Shown piece after piece: positions 31,766 to 41,929 of a DNA stretch of 64,000 bases. The position numbers and the translations under genes were made by a program. The stretch comes from Phymatolithon calcareum (taxonomy: Eukaryota; Rhodophyta; Florideophyceae; Hapalidiales). Within the stretch, counting starts at the first letter, position 1; each line of letters opens with the position of its first letter. The DNA lies in assembly GCA_977006965.1 (NCBI GenBank), contig OZ345383.1, forward strand, positions 992,001 through 1,056,000, read 5' to 3'. The notes below the pieces were generated by a model that searched no databases, had not been told where the DNA came from, and saw only the letters and a program-made list of their open reading frames with translations.

Positions 31766-34700
31766 TAGACGGTCATGGAAGCTCGCCCAAAAGTGTTTTA
31801 AAACTCTTGGGGCGAGATTGTCGAATCTTTTTTGGAAAAAAGATTTGACAGCAGCGCCATCCGCACTCTGAAGCAACGTTAGCTGCACTGCCTTCCAGAA
31901 CTTAATATAACGTTCTAGAATGTTGGCTTCTGTACCTTCGGGGTTTTATAACAGTTCTCGTCACAAGAAAAAGATCATCGAGTTGAAGAAAACATGTTCT
32001 CCCTGAAAAACTCACATTTTTCAAAGAAAATGCCCTATCCTTCTTTTGAGAAAAAATAACAAAACCGCAGTCGCCCCAGTCTCGGCATTGTTGATCTGAT
32101 TTTATATCGACAAAATCTGATGGATATGTTGAGAGCTGTCCCATATTGATATATCGACGTTCATCACGCCTGCGCCATGACGTATCTCACATGTAAGGTT
32201 TTTGTGCCGAAATGTACAGTACAGCAAGAGAAGTACGGGGCATGACGCCATTGAAAACATCATGTTTTAATGACGTCACCACGCTCCATTGAATCCGCCA
32301 TCTAGTACAGGATATATATTTCCTTTACCACGTCTAATGTTTCCGTCTTATTCATGAAGCCTGTGCCCTGGAAGGGAACATCAGCCCGCTTCGGAACTGG
32401 ACACCGCTACGAGCTTTCTAAATCGATCACGACTGGTTCTGGAAGCTCAACGAGTCAGAGGCTGAAATGTTCCCTAAACCTTCCCACGTTGTTCTCCAAA
32501 CCATCGCCGAAGCTCATAGATGAAGTATAGAAAAGTATACACGCAATCTTTTATGACCAGACTAGTGTACTTTATTATTTCCTGTGCATGAGAATGCTAA
32601 ACTAGGTATTCGGAGTGACTATAGCAAAGATTATGAGCCACAATGAAGGGGGCAGTTAGGGAATTGTATTAGGCGAACAACGTAAGCATTTTGAGCTTCT
32701 AAAATGAGCTATTTCCCGGTTCTGTCTTCAAAGTTGAGCTCAAAAAATAGGGGAACATACATATCAACTGAGCGTTCTGACTGGCATTTCTACGAGTTTA
32801 CCAATTTAGAAGAATTCGCATATGGTAACTCAATACTTATGTGTATGCTGAGTCGGAAAGCACGCTTTAGGTTTTGACTCAAAGTTGTTTCGTTGTTCAA
32901 CGTTTTACTGACGAAGGAGAATGGAGGCAGCTCAGCTAGTTGTCAAACTGACTATATCGAAAAGTGGGGACCTTACAACCCGCCCTGAGCAGCTCAACAT
33001 TTCTCAGTAACAGGGGACGTACTTCTTCATTTATTTCTCGCCTCCAGCGGCACTCTGGTTGCAAGTTCTCTCCTCCATCACCACAGGGGATCACGACTGC
33101 TGTGACTCCCATATCACGTATTGAAAAATAGCTCATTCGGGGCAAAGAAGACTATTGCCCGCAACGATTCTCGGTGACAGTTATCGTACGGGTAGGCAAT
33201 GAAGCAGTACAGGAATTGTGCTTATATTAATCTCTTGTGGTTGTTGGGTTGGACAACGTAAAACTGGTCAAATGATCATATTCAGGAATTCATTCTCGGT
33301 ACTTCGAATGGTTGGCGCGCTTGTAGTTGTACGCCATTAGGACGAAGGGGAGTGAATCGTACCATGCTCTGCACATGCAATTCCAGGTAGAGCCTACCAT
33401 TCTGTACGTATGTTCAAGTGGAATATGTGCCCATGACAACTACACACTGAGCAGTAAAGTCTGTTACCTACACCTCAAGGCGAATGTGTGCACGGAAGAA
33501 CGTGGGAAACCAAGTTGAACTGGAACTGGAGAACAATGTGGTCGATGGACCATCCACAAATAGAAGAATGTCCTAAGAAGACGGTTGACATGAGTGGCAC
33601 AATGGGTCCAGTGTCAGGGACATCCGAGGTCTCTCAGGTTTTGAGTGTTTTACAAGCAAGGAGCTCTGAAAAGCCGCAATAAAAAAGCAAGAAGAGAGAG
33701 ACACGGCTCTATCTGAGAGCATTTGGAGTGGGTCCTACGAGCCCTCACGGCTCAGGTCTGCTACCTTGGATTAAGAATATCTAATGGACGTCAATTCATT
33801 GCCACAGAATCCAACTGCAACGTCCCAGCAGCAAAGCTAGCAAAAAGGTTCGTGCACTCCTGCAAAGACAAAGACTGTCGTTATACTCAACCAAATGTGA
33901 GCCGGGGCGAGGTTGTATCCAGAACGCGAGCAGTGGCAACTAAAATACGCGACCAAGTTTCTTGAGGTTTCGAGCATATCAACTTCCGTTCTATTGGCTT
34001 TCTCTACTCCTCGATTTTTACTGGTCTTACGCTCGCCACACCGGCCAGCCGAGGTTCGCCGATAGGCACTCTTTTGTGGAAAAGCATTCGAATATAAAAA
34101 GGGTGCCCGATTTTGTTGCGTTGTGTATCGTCCTTCAGCTGCTGTCGGACAAATTATCATGATTGAGATATATCTGGCCGGTCCATTCCATGAATCAGCA
34201 GAAGATTCGAGGCTGTGAATTAGTCTTCCACTTCAGATGCAATCGTGTTGAGTTTTGCCGACGTGCAGCTACTGCATGTACAGTGCGGCATGGTAGCAAG
34301 GAGAGATGGTGGTGACTCGGTTGGGTTTTCGAAGCTTAGACTGATGTTCACTCTGTGAAGACTATACCTAAATCATTCAGAGGTGATACTAAGCCGGTAT
34401 GTTGTATGCGCCGCGTGTCGGCAGGAGTCATGCAGATCGAGCGACGACTGACGGCATAACTGATCTTAGACGAAAACTCGAATCAGAGGGTAGCTCTCGA
34501 AAGACTAGGCTCGAGCGTGTAGGTCCACTCGGCCGCCTTCGCTTCCTCCACGAAACGGGAGTAGACTTTCTCTGTCGTATGCACCAATGACATGGCGTAA
34601 AGCGCAGGGTGTGCACACGGACATGCAAGGGCAAAAGTTGTCTTTGTACAGTTACAGTGGAAGAGACGCGACCAGTGGAGATGCGCACCTCGAGCGCCGG

Positions 34701-36239
34701 AATGCTGACGGATAAAGAATGGAGATTGGTGAGACGAGGGTACAGTGTAAGAGGGCGGCGGTGCAATCGCGGCTCTGAGCCGCGCAGGTCGGCTGTCATA
34801 ACGCGGTCTGTGATTGAGAGACGCGACGACTGAATATCATATGATATGAAAAGTGAGCGAGTAGGGGGCGCACAGTGCAATTGAGAAATTTTAATTCCGA
34901 CTGATGAGAAGACACAAGGCAGCGCGCGTCATGCCGCGCCGTTGAACATACAGTCTGTATGTTAACCGCGTAATTCTGCACTGAGACATAACTTGCAGAG
35001 AGGGCTTCCGCATCGGGAATTCTTGCCGGCATAAGTACTGTATTACAGATCGGACCTCTGAACGAGACTAACGTGGTTCAGAGGGAAAAAGTTTTTCCGC
35101 CGTCACACGACTCAGTTTTGGAGTTGTTGCGAGACATCAGCTTGTACTGTACTGTTCAAATTCATGGACATGGCGATAGGCCACTGGTCGTACTGTACGT
35201 TCGTCGGCATTCAGAGTTCCTTTTGGTAATTGGAATGACTTGCACTGTACACTTGGTCTATTTTCTATTCTCGAGGATGGACCAAGTGTATGTCGGAGCA
35301 ACACTGCTGTTCACAATTATGCCGATCCTTCTTACTCCACCAAAAGCGTTGAACAATGAGCAAGTCCGATCTATGTTCGTTATAGCGTTTAATGTTCTTT
35401 CGCATCTCGATGGTCTGTTTTTCAGAGACTGCTGCGAAGTCGAACCTGTTCTTCCATTATCATCTAGCAAAGCAGCAGAGATCTTAATTTTTTCATGTTT
35501 TTGACCGCAAGGGGGCCACAAATATAGTACAGCTCTATAAACTGTGGATAAAGAAGGACCGTTGTTCGCGTGTATAGTACTGACTAGACACTCGAGACTT
35601 CGCAGGAGATAGCGCTGAAGGTGACACTTAGCGAGACACGAGGGGCACCAAACATGGTAGTGAAACACGCTGTTATGCCACGAATGTTCCATCCGGTACA
35701 GTGGTCCTAATACGGCCATGTTTGCTGCACCTCTCTGTGGGTACAGTAGTATTTATGACCTAACACCAAGATCAGAGCGTGGACAACGGTTGCTGGAAGG
35801 AACGGGTCCGCAGTTCGGGCAAGAACTTCCAATGGAAGTTGCTGTTGCGCTTCTATTACAGTCTTGCGTGGATACCTAGTGGTACACACTGTCGTTGTGT
35901 GTTTCTGCTTGCCGCACTCCCTTTTCGTGGAAGCATCTCACAGCATTGCTTATCGCAACCGCCATCGCTCCGCCCCGTCTCAGTTGCACCACAGTCACCA
36001 AAATTCTAACTCATTTCCCCCTACCTTGTCGCCCCGAGACAACCCGTGTTGAAACCACTTCCCTGCCTGCAGTCTATATATACTATATAATCATGCCCCA
36101 TCCACCCCATTCCAATAACGTCGTGGTGAACCACTGGTGAAGTTGAATGGCACTCTCCCCGCCATCAAACTAAGAAAACAATCTGTTCCTCCTTCTACGT
36201 TCCCCTGTCCTCACAATACTTCCTGCATTCGTATCCAAA

Positions 36240-36267
36240 GGCAGGCAGGCAGGCAGGCAGACAGACA
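36240..36267. repeat. GGCA/GACA microsatellite
   Basis: About five tandem AGGC units running into two AGAC units. A simple-sequence repeat. Confidence 0.85.
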
Positions 36268-36842
36268 ACCAACTGGGTGTGCGCAAGAGGGGCAATGATT
36301 GAATGTCAGGTGCAGATTTTGCGGCATACAATACCGCTTTCCATCCTATGACAATTGAATCGCGAGTGCTCACATCTACACAAATAGCCATACGCCAAGT
36401 CATCAATGCCTCGCGAACTCCCAATTATGGAACGCTTCGTCGTCATCTCATTGGCCCGTCACAGTTGTCGGAAGATGCCGGATTTGCATCTGAGATACGG
36501 CCTTCCGGAACGCTACGCTACTGTAGGTGTACGACTATTCTCTGTTTTGAGGTGCACCTTACTCCTTTTCATCATTTTTCGTCCATCCGAAACTTTTTCT
36601 CAAAATTTTTTCCATCAAACCCTCCTCAAACGAACGTATTTCCACAAGGGCTGGTCAAAATCGCAGAGTGTGCTCAACTTTGACAAACTTTTGAATACCC
36701 CTGAAATATCTGTGAACCGCGCTCCCTCTCTCGAAACCTTTCCCCCACTACAAGAACAGCCCCTGTGCCGCCGCCGCCTTCCCCGGCACAGGTCCGCCCC
36801 GCCCACCGACCCACCGTTCCCTCACGAACATTCTAACTGGGT

Positions 36843-38204
36843 ATGACCGTACCCTGTGCGCGCGCTGCCCCCCGCGATTCCTCTCTGCGCGGCGGCAGCG
36901 CGACAAAAATGGCCTCTCCTTCGTCGAACATCCGACCAGGAGCGTCATCCAACCAACGACCCGGTGGTGTTGAAAAGCAACGTCGTGCCGGAAAATATAC
37001 TCATCCTTTCGGCGGCATGCGTCAATTTGCAGAGGACCGTGCAAAACATTCCGGTTGGGACCGCGATTGTCTGCAGCATACCAGCACAGAGTCTCGAAAA
37101 TCTGAACGCGGTAAAGTCTCAGACCGTCTCTCTGAACAGTATAAGGAGGAATTTATCCGAGTTAATGTCACACAGGGTAAGGGACGTCCGAAGGCGAATA
37201 ATATTAGTGCTGCGAAGAAAACGGTCAAGATGATTGCGGAACGCGTGTTACTCATGCTGGAGGCACGAGCTACGCAGGTTATGTTTAAGGAGATTCTTGA
37301 CATTCGTGAACAGACAGAGAAGGAGCTTATGCGACTTCGTCAAATCGATGAATGTGGAACGGAAAATCCTAAACTTACCTATGATGAAATTCGTGCTATT
37401 GCACGTGATAAACTTCGCGCGAGAGAAAGGGCTAACGCTGCTGTCGGACAGAGTGACAGTCTTGTGGATAACGGTGCGGAGAACGCCGCTGCTGAGGTTG
37501 ACGCGGCTGCAGAACAGGATGATGAGGCTGTTGAAATCGAAATGATGAAACAGGCTATTGTGGAAATGCGTGCGGATGAGGTGTCTAAAGGGTTCACACC
37601 GGCACTACTAAACCAGAAATGGGTGGAGAAATTGACAGCGGCTTGTCAGAAATTACTCTCCGAATCCTATTCACAACAATATGTGCCGCGGACGCGTGTC
37701 ATGGGTTGTAAGCATTTCACACGAAAGAATCGTATCCAGATGGCGTGTTGTGGAACGTTTCCTGTGTGTCGTATGTGTCACTTTCAAGATCCAAACAGAA
37801 TACATGATATCAAAATAGAACCTGTCGCCACTATGTTGTGCATGCTTTGTGGTGAAGTGCAGGCAAAGACGCAGTTCTGTCGCAAATGTCAGGTTTGTTT
37901 CGGACAATATTATTGCGATGTATGTGGTATAACAGATGATACACCAGACTATGATCTTCGTCATTGCAATAAGTGTAATGTTTGCATGCCCGGTCTCACA
38001 TTTCATTGTGATATTTGCAAGAGTTGCGTCCCGTATACACATGATCATTATCCTGCAATGCATGGTATTTTTAATGTGCCACCACCGCCACCGACATCTT
38101 CGGCGGTAGTGCCGATGCCACCGCCATTCGATGGAAGTCAGGATGCGCTTTCAGTCGGTGTTGAACATCATCAACGCAGACAGTTTACCATGCCGAGTTT
38201 GTAA
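36843..38204 (+). CDS. CHY-type zinc-finger protein
   Basis: 453 residues from ATG 36843; a second ATG at 36909 (MASPSSNIRPG) has a better context (AAAATGG) and may be the real start. The N-terminal half is charged and probably partly coiled coil, with Ala/Glu/Asp-rich segments. Residues about 290-410 form a CHY plus CTCHY zinc-binding module: CKHFTRKNRIQMACCGTFPVC, CRMCH, MLCMLCGEVQ, CRKCQVCFGQYYCDVC, DDTPDYDLRHCNKCNVC and HCDICKSC. In PIRH2/RCHY1-type proteins this module is followed by a RING finger that makes them ubiquitin ligases; here the RING is absent and the protein ends in a proline-rich tail (PPPPPTSSAVVPMPPP). A zinc-dependent protein-binding role is inferred; ligase activity is not supported. 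Confidence 0.88.
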   Translation: MTVPCARAAPRDSSLRGGSATKMASPSSNIRPGASSNQRPGGVEKQRRAGKYTHPFGGMRQFAEDRAKHSGWDRDCLQHTSTESRKSERGKVSDRLSEQYKEEFIRVNVTQGKGRPKANNISAAKKTVKMIAERVLLMLEARATQVMFKEILDIREQTEKELMRLRQIDECGTENPKLTYDEIRAIARDKLRARERANAAVGQSDSLVDNGAENAAAEVDAAAEQDDEAVEIEMMKQAIVEMRADEVSKGFTPALLNQKWVEKLTAACQKLLSESYSQQYVPRTRVMGCKHFTRKNRIQMACCGTFPVCRMCHFQDPNRIHDIKIEPVATMLCMLCGEVQAKTQFCRKCQVCFGQYYCDVCGITDDTPDYDLRHCNKCNVCMPGLTFHCDICKSCVPYTHDHYPAMHGIFNVPPPPPTSSAVVPMPPPFDGSQDALSVGVEHHQRRQFTMPSL

Positions 38205-39666
38205 CACGGTGTGCGTGCATTAAGGCACATTTTCCTACCCCCATCCCGGCGGTCACGAGCGATCGGCTTCGCTTATTCCTGTTTGGATGTCGTACGGGTT
38301 CAATTGTCAAGGTTTTCCGATGCCCGCCTATGTCGGCTCCGCGCCCCTTTTGTATTGGGATAGTAGATGCGTAGGTTGAGCTGTGTTGTGTGTGTGAAGT
38401 TTGGTTGCTGTATATTCCTCCCCTGCCCGTCACCCCTCCCCCCCAACTCCTCCATGTGACTCGTTCGTTCGTTCGTCCGTTGCTTCTCCCGTGCTTATCC
38501 CAGCGCCCTTTTTTCCCTGCAGGGTTCCGTTTCATTCAAAGTAGAATAATTGTAAAGTTAGGATGGACACTGAACGTGTGCATAGATGTAGTATGCAGCT
38601 CATCGTTTTCTCCGCCGTCGAATCATTCGGTCTCCCAAACTATTAGGGGGGTGAAGAGTTAATGATTGAGCGACACTAGTGTAAGCAAGAATTTGGGACA
38701 AGTTATCAACTTATGCGTCTGCAGAAATAATTAATCCAAGAGACGCCGTCCCCTGATTATTCCGAATGCTGGACATGAAATCAAACGGAACGGGTCCATT
38801 CATCAGTGACTTCCCTCTTCCTATACTGTACAAGACTGGAACGTGTTATCCGCCGAACGTATTGCAAGGTCGCCATGACCGTCTGAACTGATTAGAGGGC
38901 ATTCGGGCGTATTAGTTCCAAGCAAGTCAGGAAGCAACGGTATCGCTCTGAAGCGGTTACTATCTGTTACATTTGAGATTTCCACGGTGAAGCATCTAGG
39001 TGCTATGCCGTGCAGAAAAACACAAGAAGGTACTGAGGGGCAAGAGAGAGGTGCAACTCGAATGAAGGCAGCAATGCCGTCTCCAAACTGACACGTAGGG
39101 GCGGAAAACCTTTGAGGGCAAGCATGGGATTAGGGGAGAACATCTTTGTCCACCTGCATACAGACACGAGAATAGACACTATACTTGTCGCTGGGCCTGA
39201 AACAGTTGTATATCATGGCAAGTAGGGTAACAACTGTTCGCCGAGTGCCACTTCTCGAAAATGTGACTTATTCATCAGAATGCACACGCAATTGACTTTG
39301 CAGCCTATGCGCGGCTGTCGAACAATTTGTTGTACGACGAGTAGAAATTCATTTCCATTTGGGAAAGATTATGGTGTCCCATCAGAGGCCAAGTGATCGG
39401 TGGGTGGTATGCTGCTTATGTCCAACTTGAGTAGGGGTACGAAACCAGTCACAAGAGCGAAGTGGCGACCGACCTGGAAGATGAACGTTTCACAAATACT
39501 TCCGTCACTCTTTAAGAACTTCGAACAAATCTTGAAGGCAGAGGGAGAAAAAACTAGAGAGTAAACAAAGACAGCATAGAAGGGGCACGGCACGTAAAGC
39601 GCAAATGCTCAGACAAATACAGAGCAGCAACCATAAAACATGTTCAACGACCGCAATGTTCGAGCG
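38205..39666. other. Intergenic between CHY gene and bZIP gene
   Basis: 3' flanks of two convergent genes. Small pyrimidine-rich stretches at 38410-38520, including a short TCGT repeat near 38461. No gene supported. Confidence 0.5.
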
Positions 39667-40182
39667 CTACGGGCTATCGCCCTGACCTCCGCGCAGCAAT
39701 GTCTCGAGCAAATGCTTCTCCTTACGCACAGTTTCCAGCTCAAGTGCCTGTCTCGAAATAATCTTCGAAAACGCGACACACTTATCAACCAGACCGGCGG
39801 TATCAGCACGCAGAGCCTCAACCTCGCTTTGGATTTCAGTTATGGTTGCCTGACGACGTGCACGGGAGCGCTTCGCGCTCTCACGGTTACGCAGTCGACG
39901 CTTATAGTGCACCAATGCCCGTTCGTCCTCATTCATACGGCGCACTTCAGCGCTAGTACTGCCGGCAAGGTCGAGAAGCGCAGCTGCAGGAAAGGCCGTC
40001 GGGGAGACGGCAGCTTGCGGGCTGACCGCAGGCAGGAGACGCGGTTTCTTCGCGGGGGCAGGTGCACCGGCACTTTCTGAATCAGTGCTTAGCCGAGAGC
40101 AGGCGTCAGTCTCGGAGGAGCGTAGTGCTTCATCCTTTGCGGCAGCTGCTGCTGCCGCCGCCGCTACAGCCTCCAGCCCCAT
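39667..40182 (-). CDS. bZIP transcription factor
   Basis: 171 residues, intronless. After an alanine run (residues 6-14) and a Ser/Ala/Pro-rich segment with a basic patch (AKKPR), residues about 84-112 form the basic region NEDERALVHYKRRLRNRESA followed by KRSRARR. The invariant N-x7-R (N98, R106) is present. The following helix (ITEIQSEVEALRADTAGLV, then LELETVRKEKHLLETLL) is an imperfect leucine zipper for dimerisation. This is a nuclear sequence-specific DNA-binding factor; the signature N-R-E-S-A-K-R-S-R is that of plant/algal S/G-type or yeast-type factors. The target is unknown. It is divergent to the cyclophilin gene, about 750 bp away. Confidence 0.94.
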   Translation of the reverse strand: MGLEAVAAAAAAAAAKDEALRSSETDACSRLSTDSESAGAPAPAKKPRLLPAVSPQAAVSPTAFPAAALLDLAGSTSAEVRRMNEDERALVHYKRRLRNRESAKRSRARRQATITEIQSEVEALRADTAGLVDKCVAFSKIISRQALELETVRKEKHLLETLLRGGQGDSP

Positions 40183-40933
40183 GCGTACACGGGAGCGGGA
40201 TGAGCCGCGGAGATATGTGGGTGTCGAGCGCGAGTCAGGCAGTCAAGCAGCGAGCGAGCGTAATGGTTTATGGCGTGGTTTGCAGGGAAGGAATGGGTTC
40301 CACGTTCTGCAAGTGAGGCTCAGGAGTGAAGTACAGACACAGTTCGACCGCTTGTGGGTGCCCGACGCGGCTTGTTCGTGGGTGGATAGGATGCGGGAGT
40401 AGTAGTTTGCCGTGGGCTCAACGGTGGTACGCCGTCGAGGAAGTAGCCCATTTGAGCTGCCAAAGGAAAGGCAGTAAAAACTAACAAAAAACAAGTTTTT
40501 TATCTCGATTCGTATGGTTCCAGCACAGAAGCACCCACTAGCTGCCGAACATCCAGCCAATCATCACGCTTCGTAGTATCAAATACCACACGGCGAGATA
40601 TGATCACCCCTTCGTATATATCAGTGCGTCCAGGTTTTAGAGCCTGGCCAACCACACGTTCCCGCCACTTTCCACTTGGACGCATCTCGTACGTTACGTC
40701 CGTATCTCCGTGCACCTCCACGTGTCACATAGCTTACAGAATCATGAAAACCCTGCTGTAACAGTGCACAGCTGCACAAAAGTGCACTAAATCATTGCTT
40801 CGTTTTCAAGCTCCCCTGAAGCAACACTTACAGTTTGTCCCGCCGTGCGGCGGCTCAATACTACCACTCCCCTCTCGGGCACATCCACGATCTATCGCGA
40901 TAGGTTCCACAGAACAGTACGTCGTGACCTGAA
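40183..40933. other. Divergent intergenic region, bZIP and cyclophilin
   Basis: Presumed shared upstream region of two divergent genes. No further gene supported; a 73-residue minus frame at 40500-40721 has no recognised domain. Confidence 0.45.
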
Positions 40934-41929
40934 ATGTCGCGGCGGCGTCCAGCCGACGGACCCATTCCCGATGATGAAGAAAGTCAAATCCCCGACGTGG
41001 CGCATCTGTCAGAGGCTGGAAAATCACGCACTCCGTCCGAGCGCGTCGTCCGCTTTGCGCGACAACGCCCAGTGACATCTCTTCTGGCCGTGATCCTGGT
41101 CTGCGCCCTAGGGTTCATTTGCCTGGCAGTAACCCGGGCCGCAATCGCGGTATTTTCCACCCGCTCCGCGACGCATGATGTGATTCTACCTGCTGCAGGT
41201 CCGGGAGATGCGACCATAGTTGACACTGTCACCGAGCACGACCCGCCTCCGTCAATCCATAAAACCGTCGATGACCATTCAGCGTCAGATCCACATGCGG
41301 CCGCTGCCGCAGAGGCGGATGGAAAGCCAGCAGCTGCGGACGCGGCGGATGTGGCCCCGCCCGCACACAATTGTCGTCTCAAGTATAGCGCCGGCAAGCT
41401 CGGCTCGGGCACCCCGCTGTGCGTCACGGATGAATACTTCTTCGACATATCCTCTGGCAGCGCCCCGCTAGGTACAGTACGGATCGGTGTATTCGGAGAA
41501 GTGGTGCCGAAGAGCGCGGCCAACTTCCGAGCCCTCGCCACGTGCACTGGTGCCTTTTCTGATACTGCTTTATGCTTCCGCGGCGACACGTTTCATCGCA
41601 TCGTGCGCAACTTTGTCGTACAAGGCGGGTCGAAGGCGACAGGGAAAAGCATTTATGGCGGTACGTTTCGGGAGGAGCGCGAAAAGGAACATCATAGCTT
41701 CCTGGAACATGGCGAGCGTGGGGTCCTCGCATGGGCTGAGTATCCTATTGGCAGTCAGTTCTATATCCTCTTGGCAAATGAGGCTAAGTATCTCGATAAG
41801 AATCACGTCGTTTTTGGCGTTGTTACTGCGGGCTGGGACGTTGTCGAGCAGATTGCTAAGGTCCCACTTGTAGGGGAGCGGCCGTCTGAACCAGTCACGA
41901 TCACTAACTGTGGAGAGGTGAAGCAATGA
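40934..41929 (+). CDS. Membrane-anchored cyclophilin-type peptidyl-prolyl isomerase
   Basis: 331 residues, intronless. A basic cytosolic N-terminus (VRFARQRP) precedes one membrane helix (residues 48-75, LLAVILVCALGFICLAVT), then an Ala/Asp-rich linker to about residue 145. Residues 168-328 are a cyclophilin domain: LGTVRIGVFGEVVPKSAANF, FHRIVRNFVVQGG (catalytic Arg222), IGSQFYILL and LDKNHVVFGVV. The tryptophan that contacts cyclosporin in the usual E-W-L-D is tyrosine here (KYLDKNH), so weak drug binding is expected. The sequence suggests a type II membrane protein with the isomerase domain in the ER/Golgi lumen or another exoplasmic compartment, where it would assist folding by proline isomerisation. 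Catalytic residues look intact. Confidence 0.93.
   Translation: MSRRRPADGPIPDDEESQIPDVAHLSEAGKSRTPSERVVRFARQRPVTSLLAVILVCALGFICLAVTRAAIAVFSTRSATHDVILPAAGPGDATIVDTVTEHDPPPSIHKTVDDHSASDPHAAAAAEADGKPAAADAADVAPPAHNCRLKYSAGKLGSGTPLCVTDEYFFDISSGSAPLGTVRIGVFGEVVPKSAANFRALATCTGAFSDTALCFRGDTFHRIVRNFVVQGGSKATGKSIYGGTFREEREKEHHSFLEHGERGVLAWAEYPIGSQFYILLANEAKYLDKNHVVFGVVTAGWDVVEQIAKVPLVGERPSEPVTITNCGEVKQ

Larger units (their letters stand above)
31564..36842. other. Large gene-poor stretch
   Basis: About 5.3 kb with no supported gene. It holds a perfect 16-bp hairpin at 31731-31765 and a tetranucleotide microsatellite near 36240-36267. Frames such as 34428-34880, 35073-35504 and 36303-36846 lack recognisable domains; 36303-36560 could include leader sequence of the downstream CHY gene. 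Confidence 0.45.

Noticed and set aside
35073-35504. 143-codon frame with a hydrophobic stretch
   Set aside because: Could encode one or two helices, but no family pattern, no neighbouring signals, and poor composition in the rest.
40984-41589. 201-codon minus-strand frame
   Set aside because: Antisense to the cyclophilin linker and domain; Ala/Ser/Arg-rich, no motif.
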